A stretch of 64,000 nt of DNA from Terriglobus tenax (GTDB lineage Bacteria; Acidobacteriota; Terriglobia; Terriglobales; Acidobacteriaceae), in the NCBI RefSeq assembly GCF_025685395.1, contig NZ_JAGSYA010000004.1, positions 248,001 through 312,000 of the forward strand, in the 5' to 3' direction. Positions 36,447-45,010 of the stretch are shown here, piece by piece (the stretch's first letter is position 1; each line of letters opens with the position of its first letter). Both the position numbers and the translations under genes were made by a program. The notes below the pieces were generated by a model that had not been told where the DNA came from, made no database searches, and was given only the letters and a program-made list of their open reading frames with translations.

Positions 36447-37937
36447 CTATTCGTAACGGAGCGAGGTCATGGGGGTAACCCGCGAGGCCTCGCGGGCAGG
36501 ATAGTACCCGAACAGGATGCCGACTCCTGCGGAGACACCGAACGAAAGAACAATCGCAAGCGGCGAGATGCTTGTCGACCATGCCACCATTTTTGTAATG
36601 GAGCCGGAGGCAAGCACGCCGAACAGGATACCGAGAACACCGCCCGTGAGGCTAAGCGTAACGGCCTCCATCAGAAACTGCAGCATCACTTCGTCAGAAC
36701 GAGCGCCTACAGCTCGCCGGATACCGATCTCCCGGGTACGTTCCGTCACCGAAAGCAGCATGATGTTCATGATGCCGATGCCGCCGACAATCAGCGAGAC
36801 GGAAGCGATGCTGGCCAACAGGGCCGTCATGGTGCGACTGGCCCGATCGAGCGTTTTGCCCAGTTCTTCCAGGGTGACCTTATCAAGATTGGTCACGTTG
36901 CCGGTAATAGCACGGGCAATATCGGTTCTCATGCCTCCGCGCGCCAACGATTTGCGAGCCTGGCTGGAAACGACAAAGTCGTCGGGGGCCTCGTACGCGA
37001 GACCATGACGTTGGCGCAGCAAGGTGGTGGTTGCTTTTGTGAGCCGGGTAACGTCTCCCGTGGATACAGTTGAGATCGTAATGGAGTCGAGGTTTTGTCT
37101 CTGCAGTAGTTGCTGCGCCGAGGTAACGGGGATGTAGGCCGCGTCAAACTGATCGTCTCCTGCAGACGCCGGGACCATCCAACTGCCGCTGCCAACGATG
37201 CCGATGACCCGGAAGCTTTTACCGCGCACCAGAACATCTTTGCCCACCGGGTTTGCGTCGCCGAAGAGTTTGGCGCTGACGATGCTTCCGAGTACGACTA
37301 CGTTCGCAGCGCCGACAATATCGCTTTTGTTGAGGAATCGTCCGTGAGGAAAGACCCAGGCACGTTTGATGGAGGGAAGGTCCTTCCCTTCTCCATGCAT
37401 GCGTGTGTAGCAGGTCGTGTCTCCTGCTTTGACCATTGCGTTATCCGCAAGACCAGTGGAGACGAACTGCACCCCCTTCAACTCAGAGATCGCCTGTGCA
37501 TCCTGCAGACTGAGTTTGTCGGAGGCGCCGAGTCCCGCGGCGTTTTCTCCGCTGAGAGCAAGCTGCTGCTGCGGATTGCTCCCGGCTTGAAAAATACGGC
37601 GCAGGGCGACGTTCTTTCCTGGATGCCACACAATATCGCGGAAGCGCGCGCGATATCGATCCGGTACATAGGCCGCCGGCTCTTCTGATTCTCCCTGGCT
37701 GGTCCACTGCTGCTGCATCTTGTAGTTGCCCGAGGTAACAACGATGACGTTCATGCCAGCAGCCCGGACCTGGTCCTGAATAGCAGCCTGTGCACCACTG
37801 CCCAGGGCAATCATGGTGAGAACTGTCGCTACGCCAATCGTCATACCGACCATCGTCAGGATGGTCTGCAACTTGTTGCGCCGCAGAGCCCGCCATGCAA
37901 TGGTCGTACTTTTACGAAGCGAAATAATATCCGGCAT
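36447..37937 (-). CDS. MacB-type ABC transporter permease (third of three)
   Basis: A 496-residue permease with an N-terminal membrane helix (LQTILTMVGMTIGVATVLTMIALGSG), a large periplasmic MacB core domain and three C-terminal helices of the FtsX domain. The diagnostic GIGIMNIMLLSVTERTREIG is followed by RRAVGARSDEVMLQFL. The ATG is preceded by GAGAGAG, nine bases after the stop of the middle permease. It resembles the first permease (39311-40774) closely along its whole length, so one arose by duplication. MacB-type systems use periplasmic mechanotransmission to drive efflux or lipoprotein handling. The substrate is unknown. Confidence 0.9.
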   Translation of the reverse strand: MPDIISLRKSTTIAWRALRRNKLQTILTMVGMTIGVATVLTMIALGSGAQAAIQDQVRAAGMNVIVVTSGNYKMQQQWTSQGESEEPAAYVPDRYRARFRDIVWHPGKNVALRRIFQAGSNPQQQLALSGENAAGLGASDKLSLQDAQAISELKGVQFVSTGLADNAMVKAGDTTCYTRMHGEGKDLPSIKRAWVFPHGRFLNKSDIVGAANVVVLGSIVSAKLFGDANPVGKDVLVRGKSFRVIGIVGSGSWMVPASAGDDQFDAAYIPVTSAQQLLQRQNLDSITISTVSTGDVTRLTKATTTLLRQRHGLAYEAPDDFVVSSQARKSLARGGMRTDIARAITGNVTNLDKVTLEELGKTLDRASRTMTALLASIASVSLIVGGIGIMNIMLLSVTERTREIGIRRAVGARSDEVMLQFLMEAVTLSLTGGVLGILFGVLASGSITKMVAWSTSISPLAIVLSFGVSAGVGILFGYYPAREASRVTPMTSLRYE

Positions 37938-37946
37938 TACTCTCTC

Positions 37947-39311
37947 TTACTCAAACCTTAGTGCATCAATCGGATTAAGCTTCGAGGCGCGACGGGCCGG
38001 ATAGAAGCCGAAGAATACACCTGTCGCCGCAGCGATACCGAAGGCCAGGGCGACCGCGGCGGGAGAGACAGTAGCATCCCATTGCAGCGTGTGTGTAATC
38101 GCGAAGGACGCAATCAAGCCGAGAATGATTCCGAGGAATCCACCCGCGACACCCAGCGTGACTGCCTCCACCAGGAACTGCATCAGCACATCGTAGGATT
38201 GAGCTCCCACTGCGCGGCGAATACCAATCTCTCGCGTGCGTTCGGTTACGGAGACCAGCATGATGTTCATGATGCCGATGCCGCCAACGATCAGCGAAAT
38301 GGTAGCGATGGCAGCCAGCAGCGCCGTCATGGTCTGGCCAGCGCGATTCAGGGTTCCGGACATTTCCTGCATATTCACCTGATCCATCTGCGGCATATTT
38401 GCCAGGATGAAGGCGGCGACAGAGGTGTTGAGCCCCTTCGTCAAGGCTTCAGAAGCCTGCGTCTTTACCGTAAAGTCATCGGGAGTACTGCCGCCCATAT
38501 TGGCTCCCTGAAGACCACCCAAATTCATGGGTCGCTGGCCTGCTGTCTTCGAAGATGCGTCGAGCTTGTGGCGGGAACGCAACAGGGGCGTGATGCCACC
38601 TGCGACATCGGAGGCCTTGCCTGCCTCTTCCGCCGAGACCATGATGTTCGACAGATAGTTGATGCCAAGCAGCTTCTGCATTTTGGTGTATGGGATGACC
38701 GCCATCTGCGCCTGCTGCTCATCACTGGTGGTGAAGACGCCTTTGACCTTGAACTTCTCTCCGTGGATTTCTATCTCTTCCCCGACCGGGTTCGCGTCGG
38801 CAAAGAGAGCGTCACGCAGGGCTGTTCCAATCACGACAACGTTCTCGGCATCTTCGACGGCGCCCTTCTTGAAAAACTTTCCTTTGTCGAAGCCCCAGTC
38901 GTACATCTCGGCGTAGTCGGCGCTAACGCCGTAGATTTCGGTGTAGCTCTTCTCACTTCCGTTATTCACCCAGCCACGCATGCGCGTAAGCGGTGAGACA
39001 TGGGCCACTCCCGGGACCTGGGTCAGGATGGCCTCCGCATCGGACGGTAGCAGCGTTGTTGCCGTGCCAAGACCCGTTGCAATCTTCGAGTCCTCGCCGC
39101 CACGTGTGAAGTTGCCGGCGCGGACATTGATGAGGGTCGTTCCGGCGGACTTTACATCTTTGGAGACAGATTGCTGCGCGCCGGTTCCGAGAGCAAACAT
39201 GGTCAGCACAGCGGCTACGCCGATGGTCATGCCAAGCATGGCAAGCCCGGTGCGGAGCTTGTTGGTCTTCAATGCCTTGACTGCGATCTTGAAGCTTTTT
39301 TGCAGAACCAT
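37947..39311 (-). CDS. MacB-type ABC transporter permease (middle of three)
   Basis: A 454-residue permease with the same topology: first helix LAMLGMTIGVAAVLTMFALGTG, MacB core, then the FtsX block GIGIMNIMLVSVTERTREIG. It is shorter and more divergent than its two neighbours, with a Gly/Met-rich stretch in the periplasmic part (RPMNLGGLQGANMGGSTPDD). Its ATG shares a base with the stop of the upstream permease (TAATG), so the proteins are made in fixed ratio and may form mixed dimers. Confidence 0.9.
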   Translation of the reverse strand: MVLQKSFKIAVKALKTNKLRTGLAMLGMTIGVAAVLTMFALGTGAQQSVSKDVKSAGTTLINVRAGNFTRGGEDSKIATGLGTATTLLPSDAEAILTQVPGVAHVSPLTRMRGWVNNGSEKSYTEIYGVSADYAEMYDWGFDKGKFFKKGAVEDAENVVVIGTALRDALFADANPVGEEIEIHGEKFKVKGVFTTSDEQQAQMAVIPYTKMQKLLGINYLSNIMVSAEEAGKASDVAGGITPLLRSRHKLDASSKTAGQRPMNLGGLQGANMGGSTPDDFTVKTQASEALTKGLNTSVAAFILANMPQMDQVNMQEMSGTLNRAGQTMTALLAAIATISLIVGGIGIMNIMLVSVTERTREIGIRRAVGAQSYDVLMQFLVEAVTLGVAGGFLGIILGLIASFAITHTLQWDATVSPAAVALAFGIAAATGVFFGFYPARRASKLNPIDALRFE

Positions 39312-40774
39312 TATTCAAACCTCAAAGACATGAGCGGTGGCACGCGCGAAGCTTCGCGGGCAGGATAGTAGCCAAAGAAAATACCGACGGCCGCGGAGAT
39401 GCCGAACGACAGAAGGATAGACATGGGCGAAATGCTTGTAGACCACTGCACAAGGTGCGAGATAGATGCGGACGCAATGACACCTATCAGGATGCCGAGA
39501 AGGCCGCCCACGACACTGAGGGTGACGGACTCGTAGACAAACTGCATCAGCACATCGCTTTCACGCGCACCGACGGCCCGACGGATGCCGATCTCCCGCG
39601 TGCGTTCCGTCACGGAGAGCATCATGATGTTCATGATGCCGATGCCGCCAACGATCAAAGAAACCGTCGCAATGCTGGCGAGCAGAGCTGTCATGGTTTT
39701 GCTGGACTTGTCGAGTGTTTTGCCAAGCTGATCCAAGGTGACTTTTTCCAGCCCCGAGACATTTCCGGTGACCGCCTGTGCAACATCCGGACGCAGGCCG
39801 CCCTTGAGAAGCGCTTTGCTTGCCTGGCTGTTGACAGTGAAATCGTCAGGATGATTGGCATCGATGCCGTGGCGTGTCCGCAGCAGCGTTGTGATTGTTT
39901 TTGAAACCCGCGTTACGTCTCCGGTCGATTCCGTGGTCACGGTAATGTCGTTCAGTTTGGAGAGGTTGAGCAGACTCTGCATGGTTGTGACGGGAATATA
40001 GACAGCGTCGAACTGGTCGTCGCCAGCCTCCGGCGTCACCATCCAACTGGAGCTTGTGACAACCCCAATCACCTTGAAGGGCTGCTTCCACAGCGTGACT
40101 GTTTCACCGACTGGATTTTTGTCACCAAAGATCTTGCTCGCAACAATGCTACCGAGCACGACCACCTGGTCTTTGTTGCGCTGCTGGCGAGCGCTGAAGA
40201 AGCTGCCGTGGGTGAACTTCCAGGAACGGCGAATCTCCGGCAGCGCGTTTCCATCCCCATGAACGCGCGTAAACCAGCGTGTGTCGCCGCTGGTAACGTG
40301 GACGTTTTCATGCACGCCTTCGACGGAGTACTGCACACCTTTGATCTGGCGAATGGCTTCCGCGTCGTCCAGCGTGAGCGTGGCCGCGGCGCCGAGGCCA
40401 GCCTCTGAATCACCCAGGCGCTGCCGCGAGGTCGGGTGATCGTGGACGGCGAAAGGATCATCTTCGGGATGGAACATGGCTAACCGCAGATGCGGCTGCA
40501 TCCCTGATTCAGAGTGACGCAGTTGTCCCATCTCAATGGCGTCGTCGGGTGGTTTTTCCTTGCGGGTCTGGAAGTTCCCGGCGGTGACGACCAGCATGTT
40601 CATGCCGGCCGCCTTGACCTGATCCTGGATTGCACGCTGGGCTCCGCTGCCCAGCGCGATCATGGTGAGCACCGTAGCGACACCAATCGTCATGCCAAGC
40701 ATGGTCAACGCCGTTTGCATCTTGTTCCGGCGCAGAGCTTTCCAGGCAATTACGAGCGTGTTGGGTAATGCCAC
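39311..40774 (-). CDS. MacB-type ABC transporter permease (first of three)
   Basis: A 487-residue permease starting at a GTG that overlaps the ATPase stop by one base (TAGTG). The first helix is ALTMLGMTIGVATVLTMIALGSG. The periplasmic core contains VHGDGNALPEIRRSWKF and an His/Asp-rich patch (LAMFHPEDDPFAVHDHPTS). The C-terminal FtsX block is GIGIMNIMMLSVTERTREIG. It would pair with the adjacent ATPase as the transmembrane half of a MacB-like transporter. No membrane-fusion protein is encoded nearby. Confidence 0.9.
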   Translation of the reverse strand: MALPNTLVIAWKALRRNKMQTALTMLGMTIGVATVLTMIALGSGAQRAIQDQVKAAGMNMLVVTAGNFQTRKEKPPDDAIEMGQLRHSESGMQPHLRLAMFHPEDDPFAVHDHPTSRQRLGDSEAGLGAAATLTLDDAEAIRQIKGVQYSVEGVHENVHVTSGDTRWFTRVHGDGNALPEIRRSWKFTHGSFFSARQQRNKDQVVVLGSIVASKIFGDKNPVGETVTLWKQPFKVIGVVTSSSWMVTPEAGDDQFDAVYIPVTTMQSLLNLSKLNDITVTTESTGDVTRVSKTITTLLRTRHGIDANHPDDFTVNSQASKALLKGGLRPDVAQAVTGNVSGLEKVTLDQLGKTLDKSSKTMTALLASIATVSLIVGGIGIMNIMMLSVTERTREIGIRRAVGARESDVLMQFVYESVTLSVVGGLLGILIGVIASASISHLVQWSTSISPMSILLSFGISAAVGIFFGYYPAREASRVPPLMSLRFE

Positions 40775-41529
40775 TACTTTGCTCCTTCAACTGCTACGGG
40801 CAGGCTCTCCAGTTCTCCGCTGGCATGGCGCCGGCTGTCGTTCGCCACATCCGAAAGGACATTGCCGTCCTTGAAGGTGATGATGCGAGAGCCATAGGCA
40901 GCCACATCCATTTCATGCGTGATGAGCACGATGGTAATACCACGCTCGCGTTGCAGCGATTGGAAGATCTCCATCACTTCAATGGAGGTCTTGCTGTCGA
41001 GATTGCCCGTGGGCTCATCGGCAAGCAGGATAGAGGGGCTGTTCAACAGGGCGCGGGCAATGGCAACGCGCTGCTGCTGACCACCGGAGAGCTGGTTGGT
41101 GTGGTGATCCCAACGGGCACCAAGACCGACAGACTCAAGAGCTCCCATGGCACGCTTGCGACGTTCCGCGGCAGAGATATTTGTGTTGCCGTAGAGCAAC
41201 GGTAGTTCGACATTCTCCAGCGCCGAGGTGCGTGTGAGCAGGTTGAACCCCTGGAAGACAAAGCCGATCTGCTTGTTACGGACAAGGGAGATTTCATCAT
41301 CGCTGAGGCGAGCGACATCGCGACCGTCAAGAAAGTATTCGCCGCCGGTTGGCTGGTCAAGGCAACCGAGGATGTGCATCAGCGTCGACTTGCCGGAGCC
41401 GGATGGACCGATGACCGATACAAACTCGCCGGGATACACGTCGAGCGAAATAGAACGAAGAGCATGCACCTGGTGCTCGCCGACCTGGTACGTCTTCGTA
41501 AGGTTACGAACGGAAATCACAGGATTCAT
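40774..41529 (-). CDS. MacB/LolD-type ABC transporter ATPase
   Basis: A 251-residue ATP-binding subunit with a complete nucleotide-binding site: Walker A GPSGSGKST (41-49), Q-loop in FVFQGFNLL, signature LSGGQ (147-151), Walker B ILLADE (167-172) and the switch His205 in VLITHEMD. LADEPTGNLDS is typical of the MacB/LolD/FtsE group. It heads the permease array, and its stop overlaps the next start. The C-terminal tail ends SLPVAVEGAK. It powers at least one of the three permeases; all three could share it. Confidence 0.93.
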   Translation of the reverse strand: MNPVISVRNLTKTYQVGEHQVHALRSISLDVYPGEFVSVIGPSGSGKSTLMHILGCLDQPTGGEYFLDGRDVARLSDDEISLVRNKQIGFVFQGFNLLTRTSALENVELPLLYGNTNISAAERRKRAMGALESVGLGARWDHHTNQLSGGQQQRVAIARALLNSPSILLADEPTGNLDSKTSIEVMEIFQSLQRERGITIVLITHEMDVAAYGSRIITFKDGNVLSDVANDSRRHASGELESLPVAVEGAK

Positions 41530-41554
41530 GACGATGTCTCTTTTCTGTACATGT

Positions 41555-41588
41555 GCCTTCAGCAGCGTCCTGAGACGCTGCTGAAGGC
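41555..41588 (-). terminator. Hairpin between M20 lipoprotein and ABC genes
   Basis: GCCTTCAGCAGCGT (41555-41568) pairs perfectly with ACGCTGCTGAAGGC (41575-41588), 14 base pairs, 16 bases past the M20 stop. There is no T-tract, so it may act as partial termination or mRNA-stability structure letting the ABC genes be read at a different level. Confidence 0.55.
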
Positions 41589-41604
41589 TGTTACCGGTTG
41601 AGAC

Positions 41605-43320
41605 TTACTTGGAAGCCGCGGTGGTCTTCGGCTTTGGCGTGACCGTCGTGGTCTGAGAGTAGTAGTAGATGCTGGCGGCGACCAGCTTCTCAGCACCGGC
41701 CATACCGTTGTCCCAGCGCGAACCCTCCACCGCGTAGTACTCGTTGGCTGCATGGGCGCGACCTCCCTGGCCACCACGAGCGCCCATACCCATCGGGATG
41801 GAGATGGTGCCGACCTTCTGGCCGACCTCGCCATCCGCAAAGAGGTACGAGGGCCAATAGCCACCGGTGGCTTCAGTTTCGGCGACGCCGAGCGCTTTGT
41901 CCTGCCCCAAGTGGTTATAGTGCGAAGCCATCATGAAGGCGCCGTTGCGGTCGCCGCCAAGACCGAGCAACTCGCCAGCCTTCTTGTGAGCGTTGGAGAT
42001 ATCGGTGTTCGCCGAAGATCCGCGTGACCACGGCACATCGCCAATCAGCTTGACTTCAACATCCTTGTAGCCATTCTTGTCGAGCTGTGCACGAAGCTTC
42101 TTCACGATGTCCAGACCGTTCATCTTAGGCACGTAGCGGAAGTTGTGCTTCGAGGTGATTTTGTTGGGCAGGATGGCGCCAGCGCCACCGGCGTACATAT
42201 TGCCACCCCAGATGCCATCGAGGTTGAAGCTGGTGCCGAAGCGACCGTCCTTCAGAACCTGAACTGGATCGTCGGACATGTAGCGGGCAACGCCCTGCGA
42301 CTTGGCCATCTGCTCCAGGTTCATGTTGGCGCCACGCTTCTTCAGTTCTTCCATCTGCTCCGGCGTGGGCTTCTCCATGTTCTCAAAGAAGCCATCGATC
42401 AGAGGCGTATTGCCGTCCATGGAGGTGAGCGAGGCCAGCATGTGGATGTGACGCCATGCGGGGCTATCGGTCGTACGCTTCATCACACCGTGCACGTCGC
42501 TGACGGTAGGACCGCGACCCCACTTGCTGCCACTGGTGGTCAGCTCGACGTAGACGCAGCCTTCCGAAGGGCCACCGGCGTAGAGCGCATCGGCTTCCTT
42601 CAGCAGGTCGGAGTGGTCCGCGAAAAATTTACGCAGACCGATGTCCATGCGCTCTTCGTCGCCTTCCGCGATGAAGATGAGGTTGACCGGCAGCTTGCCG
42701 TTCACCTGCTTGTAGGCCATCAGAGCGTTGAGCTGGGCCATCTCCGGCCCTTTCGAATTGGTGGCGCCACGACCGACCAGAACGCGCGGGATGTTCGGCA
42801 GGCCAGCGTCCTTGCCGGGAACGATGCGGCCTTCAAACGGAGGCGCAACCCAGAGGTCCGGCTGCGTGACGGGCATGGTGTCGTACTGCCAGTAGATAGC
42901 GACGGTTTTCGGAGCTCCCTCATCGCATTTGGCGTAAACGACCGGATTGCCAGGAGTACCGTACTCGGTGATACCCACGTCAATAACGCGGGTTGTCTGG
43001 CAGCCGAGCTTGTCAAAGAAGCCCTTCACCATTTCAGCCGACTCGGGAATGCCCTCGCCCGAGTTGGAGATGGATGGCTGCTGGATCCACTTCTGCAGGT
43101 TCTCGACGTGCTCATCGATGTGCGTGTCGATATAGTCGAAGACTTTCTTCAGTTCAGGAGGGGCCTGGCTCTCATCGGGCCCTTTGCCTCCCGTGCCGTT
43201 CGGGTTGATGCCAAGCTTGGGTTTAGTGGACGTAGAAGCCGTCTTGGTTTCCTTCTTATTGCACGCAATCGGTCCTGCCAGGAGACCGATAAGACACAAA
43301 GCCATCAACCGGGATCGCAT
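41605..43320 (-). CDS. M20-family peptidase-like lipoprotein (paralogue B)
   Basis: A 571-residue protein, clearly paralogous to the gene at 29283-30941. Its signal ends AGPIAC with Cys20 as probable lipid attachment site. An alternative start five codons later would still leave a signal. Metal-site blocks again deviate from typical M20: IYWQYDTMPV and GRGATNSKGP, with AEGDEERMD and RAHAANEYYAVEG kept. It has an extra insert relative to paralogue A before the C-terminus (GLGGDRNGAFMMASHYNHLG). It precedes the ABC genes by 75 bases on the same strand, so co-transcription is possible. Confidence 0.82.
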   Translation of the reverse strand: MRSRLMALCLIGLLAGPIACNKKETKTASTSTKPKLGINPNGTGGKGPDESQAPPELKKVFDYIDTHIDEHVENLQKWIQQPSISNSGEGIPESAEMVKGFFDKLGCQTTRVIDVGITEYGTPGNPVVYAKCDEGAPKTVAIYWQYDTMPVTQPDLWVAPPFEGRIVPGKDAGLPNIPRVLVGRGATNSKGPEMAQLNALMAYKQVNGKLPVNLIFIAEGDEERMDIGLRKFFADHSDLLKEADALYAGGPSEGCVYVELTTSGSKWGRGPTVSDVHGVMKRTTDSPAWRHIHMLASLTSMDGNTPLIDGFFENMEKPTPEQMEELKKRGANMNLEQMAKSQGVARYMSDDPVQVLKDGRFGTSFNLDGIWGGNMYAGGAGAILPNKITSKHNFRYVPKMNGLDIVKKLRAQLDKNGYKDVEVKLIGDVPWSRGSSANTDISNAHKKAGELLGLGGDRNGAFMMASHYNHLGQDKALGVAETEATGGYWPSYLFADGEVGQKVGTISIPMGMGARGGQGGRAHAANEYYAVEGSRWDNGMAGAEKLVAASIYYYSQTTTVTPKPKTTAASK

Positions 43321-43804
43321 GGTTTCTAAAAACTCCTGATCATCTTGCAGATAGAGGTTTACCCGTCTTGCGGGAACGCAAGGACGGTCTTATGTTTTTC
43401 TTCTGTGTGCTTGCGATGTGGACTGCGGACTTCTGAGTACTTGATTCCGAGTCTTTCGCCGGAATTCTTCCTGAATGAAAACCCGTACCGCTGACACCTG
43501 TGCCTACCATGCGAGCGCGAAGAAACAGCATGGAAAAATCGGGCAGGGCGAAGTTGTCGTCTTGATGAAGCAAGCGTATGGCGAGAGAAGAAATCGTGTC
43601 AAGGAAAGTTCTTCTATCAGCAAACTCGGTTTCTCGATCAACCTCGTTGATAGAAGAATTCGATTTGGCGTTGTCCGGTGATTGCGCTATAGTCACAGCA
43701 CAATCGCGGTTTTTATACCGCGCCCAATCGCTAAAACCTATACGCATTTCGCGCCACATTTTTCGCATCAACTTTCATTTCTTTGTTCCTTACCCGGGGC
43801 CTGT
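43321..43804. other. Divergent intergenic region with inverted repeat
   Basis: No convincing gene lies here. TTCTTCTATCA (43609-43619) and TGATAGAAGAA (43648-43658) are an 11-base inverted repeat separated by 28 bases, a possible operator or hairpin. It lies just upstream of a promoter-like pair for the copper genes. Short frames overlapping this stretch lack ribosome sites. Confidence 0.45.
43665..43693 (+). promoter_or_regulatory. Candidate promoter of the copper-handling genes
   Basis: TTGGCG (43665-43670), a 17-base spacer and TATAGT (43688-43693), about 110 bases upstream of the first gene of the CopC-CopD cluster and downstream of the 11-base inverted repeat. Confidence 0.4.
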
Positions 43805-44635
43805 ATGAGATTTGCGTCTGTTGCGCTTGTTCTTGGTCTATCCATGTGTGCCGCTTCCCTGCAGGCACAAACGCTGAAAGGTGTTTCCGCGTTGCAGGGC
43901 GAAGCTGCACAGACTGACGGCTATCTGAAAGCGACGCCCGCCGGCGGTCAGCTTGAGCAGAAGCTCGACTTCTGGATGACTATGCCGAAGTCCGCTGCCC
44001 CCATCAAGCAGTTCCAGGTGGAGATGACCCAGAAGCTCCACGTTGTACTGGTCAGTGATGACTTCAAGACATTTCTGCACATCCACCCGCAGTTATCGCC
44101 AACGGGACACTTTGTCATTACCCAGAAGTTCCCCCACGCGGCTCTGTATCACGTCTACGCGGATGGCGAACCAAACAAGTTGAATCACCAGGTATTCCGC
44201 TTTGAGCTTCCCGTGGGGCAGACTCAGACGGCTGCACGCAAGCTTCCTTCCACTGGGATGGGGGTCAAGGTCGGTCCTTACGAGGTAGATCTTTCCACCG
44301 TGCGGCTGCATGCCGGCCGTATGGAGATGATTGACGTGGAGATTCTGAAGGACGGCAAGCCAGCCAAGGATCTGCACCCTTACCTGGGAGTTCCGGCACA
44401 CGCGGTTTTTCTGAACGACAAGGACCTGAGCTATGTCCATGTTCACCCCATGGCGATGGATGGAGACATGGATATGTCAAAACCCATGCCTGAGTTGCCC
44501 GATAGTGCACCCTCGTCAGGAGAGATGATGTTGCACGTGGCGATCAAGGAAGCTGGAACATACAAGCTGTGGCTCCAGTTCCGCGGCGCCGGGAACCAGC
44601 TCTATATCGCCGAATTTACGATGCTTGCGAGTTAA
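43805..44635 (+). CDS. Secreted His/Met-rich protein, probably copper-related
   Basis: A 276-residue product from the ATG at 43805, with signal peptide MRFASVALVLGLSMCAASLQAQ. Two beta-domain-like halves contain His clusters: FLHIHPQLSPTGHF, then YVHVHP followed by a Met/Asp run MAMDGDMDMSKPMP. Such His and Met groups are typical of periplasmic copper-binding proteins. It starts a co-directional set with CopC and CopD, fourteen bases before CopC, which supports a copper role. An upstream in-frame extension of 41 residues would place extra sequence before the signal peptide and is disfavoured. No named family is claimed. Confidence 0.7.
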   Translation: MRFASVALVLGLSMCAASLQAQTLKGVSALQGEAAQTDGYLKATPAGGQLEQKLDFWMTMPKSAAPIKQFQVEMTQKLHVVLVSDDFKTFLHIHPQLSPTGHFVITQKFPHAALYHVYADGEPNKLNHQVFRFELPVGQTQTAARKLPSTGMGVKVGPYEVDLSTVRLHAGRMEMIDVEILKDGKPAKDLHPYLGVPAHAVFLNDKDLSYVHVHPMAMDGDMDMSKPMPELPDSAPSSGEMMLHVAIKEAGTYKLWLQFRGAGNQLYIAEFTMLAS

Positions 44636-44649
44636 CAGGAGACACCTCA

Positions 44650-45009
44650 GTGAAGCTGAAGAAGTACGCTCTCGGATTTGCTTTCACCGCACTTAGCTGC
44701 GTTCCGGCAGCTTTTGCGCATGCCCACCCGAAGATCATGGTGCCGGCCTCTGATTCCACCGGTCCCGCGCCTGCGAAGATCGTCGTCACCTTCTCGGAAG
44801 CAGTTGAGCCGAAGTTCAGCTCCCTGACCCTGACCGATGAGAAGGGCACGGCCATCAGCAAGGAAAAATCCGTCGGTGATCCCGGCGATACCAAGACCCT
44901 GTCGCTGGCCGTGCCGAAGCTTGCACCAGGCGATTACCTGGTGCACTGGGTATCCGTCGCTCCGGACGGCCACAAGATGCAGGGCGAGTATAAGTTCACG
45001 GTGAAGTAG
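44650..45009 (+). CDS. copC: CopC-like periplasmic copper-binding protein
   Basis: A 119-residue protein from a GTG with AGGAG eight bases upstream. Signal cleavage after AAFA would leave His24 as the first residue (HAHPKIMVPAS), the usual N-terminal Cu(II) ligand of CopC. The C-terminal HWVSVAPDGHKMQGEYKFTV carries the conserved DGH copper motif. The Met-rich Cu(I) loop of some CopC proteins is absent, so a Cu(II)-only type is likely. It passes copper to CopD, encoded one base downstream of its stop. Confidence 0.88.
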   Translation: MKLKKYALGFAFTALSCVPAAFAHAHPKIMVPASDSTGPAPAKIVVTFSEAVEPKFSSLTLTDEKGTAISKEKSVGDPGDTKTLSLAVPKLAPGDYLVHWVSVAPDGHKMQGEYKFTVK

Positions 45010-45010
45010 C

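Noticed and set aside
43340-43771. A 143-codon minus-strand frame in the copper-side intergenic region
   Set aside because: It covers the promoter-like sequence and inverted repeat of the divergent gene and has no protein-like domain pattern.
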